Part shown: positions 15,639 through 26,120 of the stretch, piece by piece
Layout: each line of letters starts with the position of its first letter
Position numbering within the stretch: the first letter of the stretch is position 1
Assembly (NCBI GenBank): GCA_021795795.1
Contig: JAJYPA010000006.1
Location: 1 to 63,406 of the forward strand
DNA: 63,406 nucleotides
Origin: Pseudomonadota bacterium
GTDB lineage: Bacteria; Pseudomonadota; Gammaproteobacteria; Halothiobacillales; Halothiobacillaceae
Direction of reading: 5' to 3'
Notes under the pieces: model-generated
Database searches by the model: none
Told to the model about the DNA's origin: nothing
Seen by the model: the letters and a program-made list of their open reading frames with translations, nothing else
Position numbers and translations under genes: made by a program

Positions 15639-17048
15639 ATGAAAGCGCCTGAATTGTTATCTCCTGCCGGTACGCTCAAATCGATGCGTTACGCCTTTGC
15701 CTACGGTGCCGACGCCGTTTATGCGGGGCTGCCTCGGTATAGCCTGCGGGTGCGTAACAATGATTTTCTTGAAGATAATCTGCGCATCGGCATTGATGAA
15801 GCGCATGCGGCGGGCAAGAAATTTTTCATGACGGTGAATCTGTCGCCGCATAACACCAAGCTCAGAACATTCATCAAGGACATGACCCCACTGGTCGAGA
15901 TGCAGCCGGATGCGTTCATCATGGCCGACCCCGGCCTGATCATGATGGTGCGTCAGCAGTGGCCGGATCTGCCGATTCATCTTTCCGTACAGGCCAATAC
16001 CGTCAACTGGGCGACGGTGCAGTTCTGGAAGAATGCGGGTATTTCGCGTGTGATTCTCTCGCGTGAACTCTCTTTGGATGAGATCAGCGAAATCCGTGAT
16101 CGTTGCCCGGATATGGAGCTGGAAGTATTCGTTCACGGCGCTCTGTGTATTGCCTACTCTGGGCGCTGCCTGCTTTCCGGCTACTTCAACCATCGTGATC
16201 CGAATCAGGGCACCTGCACCAATGCCTGCCGCTGGGAATACAAAACCGAGGCCGCGACAGAAGATTTGTCCGGTGTCTATCGCCCGGCAGAATCTTCGAT
16301 TATCCCGCTCGATGCCGTGGGTGGTGCTACGGCCATGGAAGGCTTCGATTTCTCGGGTGCCGAGCAATCATTCGGCCCGACGGGAAGCGATAACCGCCAT
16401 CCCAAGGCCAACGATGTGTATTTTATTGAAGAGCCGAATCGACCGGGCGAATTGATGCCGATCGAAGAAGATGAGCACGGCACGTATATCCTCAACTCCC
16501 GTGATTTGCGTGCGGTGGAACATGTCCAGGCGCTGACACGCATTGGTGTGGATTGCCTCAAGATCGAGGGCCGGACCAAATCACACTATTACGTAGCCCG
16601 AACCGCGCAAGTTTATCGCCAGGCGATCGATGATGCTGTGGCCGGTCGCCCCTTCGACCCGAATCTGATTGCCGAACTCGATAACCTCGCACATCGCGGC
16701 TATACCGACGGATTCTTTGAACGGCATCACACCAAGGAATACCAGAACTATATCGAGGGCGTTTCCAAACACCGCGAGCAGCAGTTCGTAGGCGAGATCA
16801 CCTCGGTGCAGGGCGATTGGGCCGAGGTGGATATCAAGAACAAGTTGGCCGTTGGTGATTCAGTCACCTTCATGCTGCCCGACGGCAACCGCATCGAACA
16901 ACTGGCCGATATGCAAACCTTGGAGGGTGCCGCCATGACCGAAGCGCCTGGTGGTGGCTACAAGGTTCGCCTCAAATTGCCGGAAGGCGCAGGGGCATTT
17001 GGCGACCGCTTGAAATATGGTCTGATTGCCAAACATCTGAACGGCTGA
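15639..17048 (+). CDS. trhP: TrhP/YegQ, tRNA uridine hydroxylation protein (U32 family)
   Basis: Peptidase-U32-family protein that, as TrhP (YegQ), makes 5-hydroxyuridine at tRNA wobble position 34 from prephenate-dependent chemistry. The start is ELLSPAGTLKSMRYAFAYGADAVY. The U32 signature region EVFVHGALCIAYSGRCLLSGYF carries cluster-binding cysteines, followed by NQGTCTNACRWEYK with two more. A C-terminal beta-barrel-like domain begins near residue 385. The length of 469 is usual. A 50-residue insert around residues 205-260 is longer than in many relatives. It is four bases ahead of lptF. Confidence 0.88.
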   Translation: MKAPELLSPAGTLKSMRYAFAYGADAVYAGLPRYSLRVRNNDFLEDNLRIGIDEAHAAGKKFFMTVNLSPHNTKLRTFIKDMTPLVEMQPDAFIMADPGLIMMVRQQWPDLPIHLSVQANTVNWATVQFWKNAGISRVILSRELSLDEISEIRDRCPDMELEVFVHGALCIAYSGRCLLSGYFNHRDPNQGTCTNACRWEYKTEAATEDLSGVYRPAESSIIPLDAVGGATAMEGFDFSGAEQSFGPTGSDNRHPKANDVYFIEEPNRPGELMPIEEDEHGTYILNSRDLRAVEHVQALTRIGVDCLKIEGRTKSHYYVARTAQVYRQAIDDAVAGRPFDPNLIAELDNLAHRGYTDGFFERHHTKEYQNYIEGVSKHREQQFVGEITSVQGDWAEVDIKNKLAVGDSVTFMLPDGNRIEQLADMQTLEGAAMTEAPGGGYKVRLKLPEGAGAFGDRLKYGLIAKHLNG

Positions 17049-17052
17049 TTTC

Positions 17053-18168
17053 ATGCCGATTCTGAATCGTTATCTGTTGCGCGAGGCGAGTGTGGCCACC
17101 CTTGGGGTGACCTTGATCGTCATGCTCATCATGCTGGCGAATCTGCTTGCTCGTTCGCTTTCTGCGGCAGCGGACGGTACGTTGCCCTCAAGCCTGATCC
17201 CCGCGATGATGGGTTTCAACGCCGTCAAGCTGTTGATCTATGTGTTGCCGGTGGGGTTGTTCATCGGTTTGATGTTCGCCCTGGGGCGGATGAGTCGGGA
17301 TTCGGAGCTGAACGTCCTTCGCGCCTGCGGCTATGGGCCCCGGCATCTAAGCCAGGCCATCCTTTGGCTGGCTATACCAGTCAGCCTGTTGACGGCCAGT
17401 ATTTCGCTGATCGGTTATCCGGCTCTGCAGCAGGTTCAGTCGCGGATGATCGACGTCGCACGCGGTCAACAAGTGGTTAATCAACTGCCGGTTGGCCGTT
17501 TTATCGAAGATCCGTCCGGTAGAGCGGTGCTTTATATCGGGAGTAAGTCCGGTAATGGTTATTCGGATATCTTCGCGTTCAATGAACCTACGAATGGAAA
17601 AAATGCTCGCCAAAAGCCGGGGGTTGAAATGGCACCCTTCGGTAAATTGATGACGGACTCTGCCGGGCATCGATATGTGGTGCTGGAACAGGGTCGAAGA
17701 ATTCAGGGGGTAGCGGGTGAACAGGACTGGTCTGTAATTGACTATCAAACCCATGAAATTCTTGTGCCGGGGCAGGCGGACACGGAAAACACTCAGGAAA
17801 ACAGGAAATCATCCCTGCAGCTGCTGCATTCGAATTTGCCCGGCGATCAGGCCGAATTCTATTACCGCCTCTCGCAAGCGCTGACTGTACTTGTGCTTGC
17901 CTTGATTGCCGTTCCTCTGGCCCAAGCCAAACCCAGATCGGGCCGGTATGGCCGACTCTTCTGGGCATTTCTGCTCTATGCTTTGTATTTCAATTTGATT
18001 GCCCTGATGGAGAACGTCATCAAGCACGGTGAGCTTACGTTGTGGCAGGGGCTGATCTTGACGCACGGGGCATTCATTCTTTTGTGGCTTTGGCTGCTCT
18101 GGTGGATGAGTGGTGGTTCGCGGCGACTGTGGCAACGCCTGTTCCGGAGACGACATGGGTACGCTTGA
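17053..18168 (+). CDS. lptF: LptF, lipopolysaccharide export permease
   Basis: One of the two inner-membrane permeases of the LptB2FG ABC transporter, which extracts LPS from the inner membrane. The 371 residues have three helices at the N-terminus (about 15-40, 55-80, 100-122), a periplasmic beta-jellyroll (130-260) and three C-terminal helices (about 275-360). The family opening ILNRYLLREASVATLGV is clear. It is followed directly by lptG, with which it overlaps by 14 bases, the usual tandem arrangement. Confidence 0.93.
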   Translation: MPILNRYLLREASVATLGVTLIVMLIMLANLLARSLSAAADGTLPSSLIPAMMGFNAVKLLIYVLPVGLFIGLMFALGRMSRDSELNVLRACGYGPRHLSQAILWLAIPVSLLTASISLIGYPALQQVQSRMIDVARGQQVVNQLPVGRFIEDPSGRAVLYIGSKSGNGYSDIFAFNEPTNGKNARQKPGVEMAPFGKLMTDSAGHRYVVLEQGRRIQGVAGEQDWSVIDYQTHEILVPGQADTENTQENRKSSLQLLHSNLPGDQAEFYYRLSQALTVLVLALIAVPLAQAKPRSGRYGRLFWAFLLYALYFNLIALMENVIKHGELTLWQGLILTHGAFILLWLWLLWWMSGGSRRLWQRLFRRRHGYA

Positions 18169-19273
18169 TCGTTATCTGATTCGAGCGATTGTTGTCGGCG
18201 GCTTGGCGTCCACAGCCGCGTTCGCATTGCTGATTATCGTTTTCGGCGCCATCGATGAATTACCGAAGGTCAATGCAAGCTACAGTGCGATAGATGCCCT
18301 ATCCTTCGTGCTGTTGACCACGCCGGGCTATCTCTACGATTTTTATCCGGCAGCGGTGCTCGTCGGTGGCCTGCTCAGTCTGGGTAATCTGGCGGCACAT
18401 TCGGAACTCACCGTGATGCGGTGTTCCGGGATGTCGATGTTCCGTCTCGCGCGTCCCGTGTTACTCGGTGCCACGATTCTTGCACTGATTGGTATGTTGA
18501 TTGGAGAGACGGTCGGTGCCTGGGGGCAGGAAAAAGCCAATCAAACGCGGGCGAAAGCGCAGGGAACCGGCGTCAGCATGAATCTCAAGTCCGGTTTGTG
18601 GTTGCGCGACGGTGACCGTTTCATCAATGTGGGTCAGGCCATCGTCGGCGGGCGTTTGAATCATGTGCGCGTGTTCACGGTCAATGCGCAAAGCCAGCCT
18701 GTTCAGCTATTGTCGGCGAGTTATGCGACCAGCGAAGGCGGGGATTTATGGCGTCTGTACGATGTGAAAGAATCCACGCTCGACACGACTGTTCCTGGAA
18801 ACAGCGTCAAGGTGAGAACCGCCCCCGTGCAGGAGCACGTGCGCTTGTTCTCGCAGAAAATACTGAATATTGCCGTGCTCAATCCACGGCATATGAACAT
18901 TCTGCAACTTCATTCCTATGTGGACTATCTGCATAAAAATAAGTTGGACGCCTCCGCCTATTCATCCGCACTTTGGGCGCGGGTGTTTGCGCCCATTTCC
19001 GTGTTGGTGATGCTGTTTTTGGCCTTGCCATTCGTATTTGCGCCGCAACGTGGCGGTGGCGCCGGGCGCTGGTTATTTATCGCCATTGTGCTCGGCGTGG
19101 TTTACCTCACCCTGGTACAGATTGTTTCGGCGTTTGCGCCGGTGTACGGCGTGGGTCACCCGCTTGTCCCGTTTTTGAGTGCAGCGGTGCCGCCCGTGCT
19201 GTTTGCACTCTTGGGTGTATTTGCGCTGCGGCGATTCAACCCTGCGCGTCGGACGGCGCTGCCGATAAGTTAA
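18155..19273 (+). CDS. lptG: LptG, lipopolysaccharide export permease
   Basis: Partner permease of LptF, 372 residues, with the same three helices, jellyroll and three helices layout. The start at 18155 (MGTLDRYLIRAIVVGG) is preferred because the homologous proteins begin at this point and GGAGA lies upstream; the frame remains open further upstream. Conserved TTPGYLYDFYPAAVLVGGLLSLG is the second-helix region that contacts LptB. The lptF-lptG order is kept, whereas pepA, a common neighbour, is absent. Confidence 0.93.
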   Translation: MGTLDRYLIRAIVVGGLASTAAFALLIIVFGAIDELPKVNASYSAIDALSFVLLTTPGYLYDFYPAAVLVGGLLSLGNLAAHSELTVMRCSGMSMFRLARPVLLGATILALIGMLIGETVGAWGQEKANQTRAKAQGTGVSMNLKSGLWLRDGDRFINVGQAIVGGRLNHVRVFTVNAQSQPVQLLSASYATSEGGDLWRLYDVKESTLDTTVPGNSVKVRTAPVQEHVRLFSQKILNIAVLNPRHMNILQLHSYVDYLHKNKLDASAYSSALWARVFAPISVLVMLFLALPFVFAPQRGGGAGRWLFIAIVLGVVYLTLVQIVSAFAPVYGVGHPLVPFLSAAVPPVLFALLGVFALRRFNPARRTALPIS

Positions 19274-19301
19274 CTCTGCGGCATAAAATAATGAGGATGT
19301 C

Positions 19302-21560
19302 ATGAGTTTAGATGAGTTTGACCACGGCCCTGCGAATAATGAAAGCGGCACCGACGGTTTCGAGCATCGGTCGATCGCTGAATTTTCCGAACAGGCCTAT
19401 CTCAACTATGCGATGTATGTGATTCTCGATCGCGCGTTGCCGAGTGTGTGTGATGGCCTCAAACCCGTGCAGCGCCGCATCGTCTATGCCATGAGCGAAT
19501 TGGGGTTGACGGCGGCATCCAAACACAAGAAATCGGCGCGAACGGTCGGTGATGTGATCGGCAAGTTCCATCCGCATGGCGATTCGGCCTGTTACGAAGC
19601 GATGGTGCTGATGGCGCAACCGTTTTCGTATCGTTATCCGCTGATCGATGGCCAGGGCAACTTCGGTTCGCCGGACGACCCCAAATCCTTTGCCGCCATG
19701 CGCTACACCGAATCTCGGCTCACGGCCTACGCCCATAGCTTATTGGCCGAAGCGGAGCAGGGCACGGTCGATTGGCAACCCAACTTCGATGGCACGCTGG
19801 AAGAACCCACGCTGCTGCCTGCGCGTTTGCCGAACGTCCTGCTCAATGGCGGCATGGGTATTGCCGTTGGCTTGTCCACCGATATTCCGCCGCACAACCT
19901 GCGAGAAGTCGTCGCGGCCACCATCGCGTTACTGGATGAGCCGGAGAGCACTGTGGACGATCTTTGCCGCCATCTGCGCGGCCCGGATTTTCCCACCGAG
20001 GCGGAAATCATCACGCCGCCGGATGACATCATCCAGATGTACCGCACCGGCACGGGTTCGGTTCGCCAGCGGGCGCGCTATGAAGTCGAACAGGGTGAAA
20101 TTATCATCACGGCGCTGCCGTTTCAGGTGTCGGGAAGCAAGATTCTCGAACAGATCGCCGCCCAGATGAATGCCAAAAAACTGCCGTTGGTGACGGATCT
20201 TCGCGACGAATCCGACCACGAGGCGCCCACCCGCCTGGTGATCATTCCGCGCAGCCGACAGGTGGATACTGAAGCATTGATGGCGCATCTCTTTGCGACC
20301 ACCGATCTTGAAAAGAGCTATCGCGTGAACATGAACGTGATCGCGCTCGATGGCCGCCCCAGAGTGATGAATCTCAAGGATCTGTTGACCGAATGGTTGC
20401 AGTTCCGCCGCCAGACGCTGACCCGCCGCATCAAGTGGCGTCTGGCGAAGGTGGAGAACCGGTTGGAGATTCTCGCCGGCCTTCTGATTGCCTTCCTCAA
20501 TATCGATGAAGTCATCGCCGTCATTCGCGAAGCCGACGAACCCAAGGCCGAATTGATTGCCCGGTTCGATCTCACCGAGCGTCAGGCCGAGGCGATTTTA
20601 GAAATTCGCTTGCGGCAACTGGCCAAACTCGAAGAAATCGCGATCAAGAAAGAGCAGGGTGAATTGGTGGCCGAAGCGGAGGTTCTGCGCGGCTTACTGG
20701 CCGATGAATCCCGCTTGCGCAATCTGCTGCGCGACGAACTACAGGAAGATGCCCAAAAATACGGCGATGCTCGGCGTTCGCGTTTGGTTACACGCGGTGC
20801 GGCACAGGCATTGGCCGAAACGGCCCTCATTTCCAGTGAACCGGTCACCGTCGTGTTGAGCAAGAATGGCTGGATTCGTGCTGCCAAGGGGCATGATGTC
20901 GATCCGGTTGCGTTGTCCTACAAGGCGGGGGATGGGTATCTCGCCCACATGAACGGCAAATCTACGCAGTCGGTCATCCTGTTCGACGATACCGGCCGCG
21001 CCTACACGCTGGCTGCGCATAGCCTCCCGTCTGCGCGAGGGCAGGGCGAGCCATTGACCGGGCGGCTCAGTCCGCCGACCGGCGCGCAATTTATTCAAAT
21101 GGTGATGGCCGATGATCAGGATGCCGTTTTGTTATGGCAAAGTGGCGGTTACGGCTTCATCACGCCGTTTGAGGAACTGCTCAGTCGCCAGCGTGCCGGT
21201 AAGGTGATCGTGAGTCTGCAAGACGGTGCCACACTCGGTACGCCGATTCGCTTGAACGATACGATCGAGCGCATTGCCTTCGCATCCAGTGATGGTCACG
21301 TGCTGATCCTCGAACGTGCCGACATTCCACAACTGGGCAAGGGCCGCGGCAACAAGCTGATGGGGCTGAAATCCGGGGCAACATTAATTGCTGCCTGTGC
21401 CTTGGCCGAAGGCGAATCGCTCAAGGTTCAATCCGGTGCGCGGAGCGTGACCCTGCGTGGTGTCGACTTTGAAAACTACGGTGGTGCGCGCGCCAGTCGT
21501 GGTCGCATCCTGCCGCGCGGATTCCAGCGCGTCGATGCCCTTTTCCCAGCTCAGGACTAA
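19302..21560 (+). CDS. parC: DNA topoisomerase IV subunit A
   Basis: Decatenates daughter chromosomes with ParE, which is not in this window. At 752 residues it has ParC rather than GyrA length. The catalytic tyrosine is in [15 protein letters not shown] (about residue 133). The quinolone-resistance region [19 protein letters not shown] keeps Asp and Ser at residues important for drug binding. A coiled-coil tower lies at about 360-480, and a C-terminal beta-pinwheel follows from about residue 500. The ATG comes after AGGATGTC. It is followed after eight bases by argE. Confidence 0.95.
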   Translation: MSLDEFDHGPANNESGTDGFEHRSIAEFSEQAYLNYAMYVILDRALPSVCDGLKPVQRRIVYAMSELGLTAASKHKKSARTVGDVIGKFHPHGDSACYEAMVLMAQPFSYRYPLIDGQGNFGSPDDPKSFAAMRYTESRLTAYAHSLLAEAEQGTVDWQPNFDGTLEEPTLLPARLPNVLLNGGMGIAVGLSTDIPPHNLREVVAATIALLDEPESTVDDLCRHLRGPDFPTEAEIITPPDDIIQMYRTGTGSVRQRARYEVEQGEIIITALPFQVSGSKILEQIAAQMNAKKLPLVTDLRDESDHEAPTRLVIIPRSRQVDTEALMAHLFATTDLEKSYRVNMNVIALDGRPRVMNLKDLLTEWLQFRRQTLTRRIKWRLAKVENRLEILAGLLIAFLNIDEVIAVIREADEPKAELIARFDLTERQAEAILEIRLRQLAKLEEIAIKKEQGELVAEAEVLRGLLADESRLRNLLRDELQEDAQKYGDARRSRLVTRGAAQALAETALISSEPVTVVLSKNGWIRAAKGHDVDPVALSYKAGDGYLAHMNGKSTQSVILFDDTGRAYTLAAHSLPSARGQGEPLTGRLSPPTGAQFIQMVMADDQDAVLLWQSGGYGFITPFEELLSRQRAGKVIVSLQDGATLGTPIRLNDTIERIAFASSDGHVLILERADIPQLGKGRGNKLMGLKSGATLIAACALAEGESLKVQSGARSVTLRGVDFENYGGARASRGRILPRGFQRVDALFPAQD

Positions 21561-21568
21561 TAATCAAA

Positions 21569-22717
21569 ATGGCCGCGCCCGCCCTGTCGCACATGTTGGA
21601 TGAGTTGATCGCCACGCCGTCGGTGAGCAGTGTGATGCCTCAGTTCGATATGGGAAATCGGTCGTTGATCGATCGTTTGGCCGGTTGGTTGGAATCGGCC
21701 GGATTCAGCGTCGAAATCCTGCCATTGGAAGGCCATATCGACAAAGCCAATCTGATCGCCACGCTGGGCACCGGTGATGACGGCCTGATCCTCGCGGGGC
21801 ATACCGATACGGTGCCGTGGGATGACAAGCGTTGGCAGCATGATCCATTCCGCTGGACGGTCGATCAGGGGCGAGGTTACGGTCTCGGCAGCGCCGACAT
21901 GAAAAGCTTTCTGGCTCTGGCGATTGAAGCGGCACGCGGATTGAAACCGGAAGATCTGCATCATCCACTCATTATCGTTGCCACCGCCGATGAAGAGAGC
22001 ACCATGGACGGCGCGCGGCTGTTGGCTCGGCTCAGGCGACCGAGGGCGAAGTACTGCATCATCGGCGAACCGACCGATCTCACCCCGGTACATATGCACA
22101 AGGGCGTGATGATGGAGTCGCTGACCGTTACCGGCCGCAGCGGGCATTCAAGCAACCCGCAAATGGGCCGCAACGCCATCGACGGCATGACGCGCGTGCT
22201 TGCCGATCTGTCCAATTGGCGCGAATCACTCAAGCAGCAGAGTAACCCGGCTTTTCTCGTGCCCTATGCCACCCTGAATTTCGGACATATTTGCGGCGGG
22301 GATAACCCGAACCGGATTTGCCCGCAGTGCGTCCTGAATTTCGATTTGCGACCCTTGCCCGGTATGAGTGGACCCGAATTGCGTCAGGAGCTACGGGAGC
22401 GGATTGCCCGTGTGCTGGATGACACGGATCTCGATTTCGAAATGACGTCGCTAATGGCCGGCATCGAGCCTTTTTCCAGCGGCGATGACTCGGTCTTGGC
22501 GCGGGAATTGGCGGAAATCAGTGGCAAAACGCCGATTACCGTGGCATTTGGCACCGAGGCGCCATTCTTCAAGGAACTGGGTTGCGATACGGTTGTGTTC
22601 GGTCCGGGCCGAATCGATCAGGCGCACCAGCCAGACGAATACATCGAGTTATCGGCTTTGGACGATACCGTCAGGATGTTGCGCAGTTTGATTCACCGCT
22701 GCTGTACGGCAGGCTGA
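21569..22717 (+). CDS. argE: N-acetylornithine deacetylase
   Basis: M20-family metallohydrolase that releases ornithine from N-acetylornithine in arginine synthesis. Zinc-binding motifs are visible: LAGHTDTVPWDD (about residues 72-83), GSADMKSFLALAIE, the catalytic glutamate in ATADEESTMDGAR, and IIGEPTDLTPVHMHKG. The dimerisation domain spans about 180-290, and the last zinc histidine would be in DQAHQPDEYIEL. The length of 382 is normal. It runs convergent to lpxB with only three bases between the stops. Confidence 0.9.
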   Translation: MAAPALSHMLDELIATPSVSSVMPQFDMGNRSLIDRLAGWLESAGFSVEILPLEGHIDKANLIATLGTGDDGLILAGHTDTVPWDDKRWQHDPFRWTVDQGRGYGLGSADMKSFLALAIEAARGLKPEDLHHPLIIVATADEESTMDGARLLARLRRPRAKYCIIGEPTDLTPVHMHKGVMMESLTVTGRSGHSSNPQMGRNAIDGMTRVLADLSNWRESLKQQSNPAFLVPYATLNFGHICGGDNPNRICPQCVLNFDLRPLPGMSGPELRQELRERIARVLDDTDLDFEMTSLMAGIEPFSSGDDSVLARELAEISGKTPITVAFGTEAPFFKELGCDTVVFGPGRIDQAHQPDEYIELSALDDTVRMLRSLIHRCCTAG

Positions 22718-22720
22718 TTT

Positions 22721-23956
22721 TTATTTTGGCAGGGCTGTAGCGGGCGTTTCACTTGTCAAATCCAGCACCAACTGAGCCAGATGCGCCAAGGCACCGGGTT
22801 CGCCCAGATGTTGTGGAATCTCTGCCAGTGCCGTGATTTGGCTCGCACGGCTTTCAGTTTCGTGCATCAACTCATCGATTTTATTTGTGATGGCGTCCGG
22901 CGACGCGGCGCTCTGGATCAATTCGGGAAATGCATTCCGGTTCAAGACGATATTCGGCAGGCCGATGCGTTCGATATGCACGAGATGCTTTGCCAGCCAG
23001 TACGTGATCGGGTGTGTTTTGTACACGATGACCATCGGTGTGCCGATCAACGCCGCTTCCAGCGTGGCCGTGCCCGACGCAATGATGAGTGCATCGCTTG
23101 CGGCCATGACTTCTCTGGCGTGACCATTGACCAAGGAAAGTTTGGCACGCAGTTCCACCGAGATGGCGCACTTCGCCAATTCCTGCTCAAACCACACCGG
23201 ATCAATGGAATCGGCGATGGGCAGGGCGAACAACCAATCCGGATGCGCCTTCAGCAAGCGCTGCGCCGTGGCAAGCTGAGTGCACAGCAAGCGGCTGATT
23301 TCGCTGCGACGACTGCCGGGCAGCAGGCCGATCAGCGTTGCTGCGGGTGCAATTTCGAGTGTCTGCCGAGCTGCGGCCTGCACAAGGTTTCGGGTGGTGT
23401 CGGTTTTGCAGGATTCAGGCGGGATCATGTCGCGCAACGGGTGCCCGACATGGGTTGTCGGCAGTCCGTATCGGGTGAACAAGGGTACTTCGAAATCAAA
23501 TAAAACAGCCAGATGATCCGCGACATCGGCGAATTTTTTTGCCCGCTTCGGACGCCAGGCCCATACCTGCGGCGCGACAAAAAACAACACCTTGATGCCG
23601 TGTGCCCGTGCCGCCTTGGCAAGCCGCTGATTGAATTCCTGAAAATCAATGGCGATTACAATATCGGGTTTGAATGCAACCATGGCATCGATCAGGGTGT
23701 TCAACGCCTGTTTGAGTTGCCCGTAATGACGGAACACTTCAACCAGACCCATGACGGAAACGGTGTTCAAATCAACAACCGTATCGATGCCGGCAGCACG
23801 GCTTTGCGTCCCGCCCAGACCTTGGGCAACGCTGCCTGGACGCAGTGTATTCAACCGCTGGAAAAGTTCGGCGGCATAATGGTCGCCGGAAGCTTCGCCC
23901 GCAGCGAAAAACAGACGCAGAGGCCGCGAAACGGATGGCGTAGTGGAGTCGGTCAT
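22721..23956 (-). CDS. lpxB: Lipid-A-disaccharide synthase
   Basis: Peripheral membrane glycosyltransferase (GT19) that joins lipid X and UDP-diacylglucosamine. The opening FFAAGEASGDHYAAELFQRL is the family signature. LPGSRRSEISRLL (about residues 214-226) and ASGTATLEAALIGTPMVIVYK (about 293-313) form the nucleotide-binding site. The length of 411 is slightly longer than usual because of a short leader. The normal lpxD-fabZ-lpxA-lpxB neighbours are missing, and the common partner rnhB sits next door but in the opposite direction. Confidence 0.95.
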   Translation of the reverse strand: MTDSTTPSVSRPLRLFFAAGEASGDHYAAELFQRLNTLRPGSVAQGLGGTQSRAAGIDTVVDLNTVSVMGLVEVFRHYGQLKQALNTLIDAMVAFKPDIVIAIDFQEFNQRLAKAARAHGIKVLFFVAPQVWAWRPKRAKKFADVADHLAVLFDFEVPLFTRYGLPTTHVGHPLRDMIPPESCKTDTTRNLVQAAARQTLEIAPAATLIGLLPGSRRSEISRLLCTQLATAQRLLKAHPDWLFALPIADSIDPVWFEQELAKCAISVELRAKLSLVNGHAREVMAASDALIIASGTATLEAALIGTPMVIVYKTHPITYWLAKHLVHIERIGLPNIVLNRNAFPELIQSAASPDAITNKIDELMHETESRASQITALAEIPQHLGEPGALAHLAQLVLDLTSETPATALPK

Positions 23957-23999
23957 GGTCGGGGTATGGATATGTCTAAAAATTGAATAAGAGGGCAGT

Positions 24000-24641
24000 A
24001 TGCCGCAATTGCCTTTGTTTGAGATGCAGCCAGCCGGATTAATCTACGCGGGCGTGGACGAGGCCGGACGAGGCCCGCTGGCAGGCCCCGTTGTGGCCGC
24101 CGCCGTCGTTTTGTATCCGGATGATCCGATCATTGGCGTGAACGATTCGAAAAAACTGACCGAACGACAACGCGACAAATGGTTCGATGAAATAACCCGT
24201 CGCGCGCAAGCGTTCGCCATTGCCGAAGCGACGGTACAGGAAATTGATACGCTCAATATCCTGCAGGCATCGCTGCTGGCCATGCGCCGCGCCGTGATGG
24301 AAGTTGAAACCCATATGCGATCTCAGGGTTGGAAACTGGATCGTATTCATGTCGATGGCAACCAGTGTCCCAAAATGGGCAACATGGAATGTCATGCCCT
24401 AGTGGGTGGCGATGGCCGGGACGCGGCGATTGCCAGCGCCTCGATTCTGGCGAAGGTGACGAGGGATCGGCTCATGCTGGCCTTGGACGCACAGTATCCC
24501 CAATATGAATTTGCCAGACACAAGGGGTATCCCACGGCGCGGCATCGAGCCTTACTCATAGAGTTTGGTGCCTGCCCAGAACATCGCTCTGGTTTTGCCC
24601 CCGTTAAAGCAGTTTTGAAACGAATGAAATCTGCTTTCTGA
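24000..24641 (+). CDS. rnhB: Ribonuclease HII
   Basis: Cuts RNA in RNA-DNA hybrids and removes single ribonucleotides from DNA. The first catalytic Asp/Glu pair is in YAGVDEAGRGPLAGPVVAA (residues 17-35), then GVNDSKKLTERQR, and the further acidic residues lie in IHVDGNQCPKMG and SILAKVTRDRLM. The 213 residues are normal. It starts 43 bases from the divergent lpxB, so both promoters must lie in that short gap or overlap the genes. Confidence 0.95.
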   Translation: MPQLPLFEMQPAGLIYAGVDEAGRGPLAGPVVAAAVVLYPDDPIIGVNDSKKLTERQRDKWFDEITRRAQAFAIAEATVQEIDTLNILQASLLAMRRAVMEVETHMRSQGWKLDRIHVDGNQCPKMGNMECHALVGGDGRDAAIASASILAKVTRDRLMLALDAQYPQYEFARHKGYPTARHRALLIEFGACPEHRSGFAPVKAVLKRMKSAF

Positions 24642-24739
24642 TAAGCGTTTTTGAGGGCGGTCGAAGTGATTTTGAACTCCTGTAATTAAATCGTGTCACT
24701 AATAATAAGGCGATAAATTTTTATTTGGCCTTGGTATAA

Positions 24740-26059
24740 ATGAGCGAGGTGGTTATGGAAACGTTGAAAAATAAACCCCATGTCATTGTTCTAGGTAGCA
24801 ATTTTGCTGGATTGGGCAGCGCGCAGAAAATCCGTCAATATACAGGCGATGCGGTTGACATTACGGTAGTGGATCGAAAGGATTATTTGTTATTTGTGCC
24901 GAACATTCCGGCCGATGTGTTTGAAAACAGAAATCCGGCCATTCATCAGCGTATGGAATTGCGTGAGGTGCTTGCCCACGACCAGATCAATTTCATCCAG
25001 GCCGAGGTGAATGCCATTGATGTCGATTCCGAGGTGGTGCACATCACGCCCAACGAACGCCCGGGCGCTGCCGCTGTGACCTTGGGTTACGATTATCTGG
25101 TGGTCGCCTTGGGTAATCGTTTGGCTTTTGAAGACATCGAAGGTTTTGCCGAGTTTGGCGATAGCGTCAGCGATTTGTATCTGGGCGAAAAGCTACGCCA
25201 GAAATTGCATTTCGGTGGCTACAAAGGCGGCCCGATTGCGATTGGTTCGGCGCGTTTTACTCAAGGGGATGGGGCCAAAGGGCTGGAGCCTTATCCCGGT
25301 GGCAGCATCCCCGATGCGCTCGCCGCCTGTGAAGGCCCGCCGGTTGAATTGATGATGGCCGCTGCACATTATTTGGATGAAACCAAACAGGGGGACCCGA
25401 GCAAAATCACCGTTTTCACCCCCGCCGAACTGATTGCCGAGGATGCGGGTGAAACCGTCGTCAAGCAGTTGCTCGATCTGGCCACCAAGATGGGCTTCAA
25501 CTACCTCAATAACACACAAGACATCAAGCGCATTACCAAAGACGGTATTGAATTTGCCGATGGCCGATCGGTCGAAGCGGAACTGAAAATCGTTTTTCCC
25601 AATTGGAAAGCGCATGAATTTATGCGCGGCTTGCCGATCAGCGACAGCGAAGGGTTTGTCGTTACCGATTTGCTGATGCGTAACCCCAAATACAAAAACG
25701 TGTTTGCCGCTGGAGATGCCGCTGCGGTTACCATGCCGAAACTCGGTGCAATCGGGCACCAGGAATGCGAGATCGTCGGCTTGCAGATTGCCAAGGACGT
25801 GGGCCGATTATCGCCCGAAGAGGCAGACAAGCCCTTGCAGCCAGTTGTTTATTGTTTGGGTGACATGGGCGGGGGCAAAGCCTTTTACATTCGCTCAAAT
25901 ACCTGGTTCGGCGGCGATACGGCGGTGCTTAAAATGGGGCGTGTACCCTATATGCTCAAAATGCAGTATCAAACACTATTCATGCAGTTGAAGGGCAAAG
26001 TACCCGCTTGGGGGCTGGATTTCGCGGAAATGGCCGTTGAGCACCATATTCCCAAGTAG
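24740..26059 (+). CDS. Sulfide:quinone-reductase-like FAD oxidoreductase
   Basis: Two-domain flavoprotein of the pyridine nucleotide-disulfide family, 439 residues. The FAD site is VIVLGSNFAGLGSAQKIR (residues 14-31), and the second FAD segment is KNVFAAGDAAAV (about 318-329). Cysteines that could correspond to SQR catalytic positions occur in ALAACEGPP (about residue 200) and VVYCLGDMG (about 377), the first placed like the SQR second cysteine. No first cysteine at the usual place near 128 is seen, so it may belong to a divergent SQR type or have another acceptor. ATG at 24740 has no clear site; ATG at 24755 follows GAGGTGG and may be the real start. A sulfur-oxidising lifestyle is consistent. 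Confidence 0.7.
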   Translation: MSEVVMETLKNKPHVIVLGSNFAGLGSAQKIRQYTGDAVDITVVDRKDYLLFVPNIPADVFENRNPAIHQRMELREVLAHDQINFIQAEVNAIDVDSEVVHITPNERPGAAAVTLGYDYLVVALGNRLAFEDIEGFAEFGDSVSDLYLGEKLRQKLHFGGYKGGPIAIGSARFTQGDGAKGLEPYPGGSIPDALAACEGPPVELMMAAAHYLDETKQGDPSKITVFTPAELIAEDAGETVVKQLLDLATKMGFNYLNNTQDIKRITKDGIEFADGRSVEAELKIVFPNWKAHEFMRGLPISDSEGFVVTDLLMRNPKYKNVFAAGDAAAVTMPKLGAIGHQECEIVGLQIAKDVGRLSPEEADKPLQPVVYCLGDMGGGKAFYIRSNTWFGGDTAVLKMGRVPYMLKMQYQTLFMQLKGKVPAWGLDFAEMAVEHHIPK

Positions 26060-26085
26060 ACGTCGATCGGGCGTTGTTGCGACCC

Positions 26086-26120
26086 AACCCGCAGGTGGTT
26101 TTCTACCGGCGGGTTTTTAT
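26086..26120. terminator. Bidirectional rho-independent terminator between SQR-like gene and glnS
   Basis: AACCCGC (26086-26092) pairs with GCGGGTT (26109-26115), and TTTTTAT follows on the plus strand. The loop also has partly paired GGTGG/CTACC bases, which lengthen the stem. It sits between convergent genes and its plus-strand T-run reaches the glnS stop codon, so it probably ends the SQR-like transcript and possibly glnS too. Confidence 0.8.
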
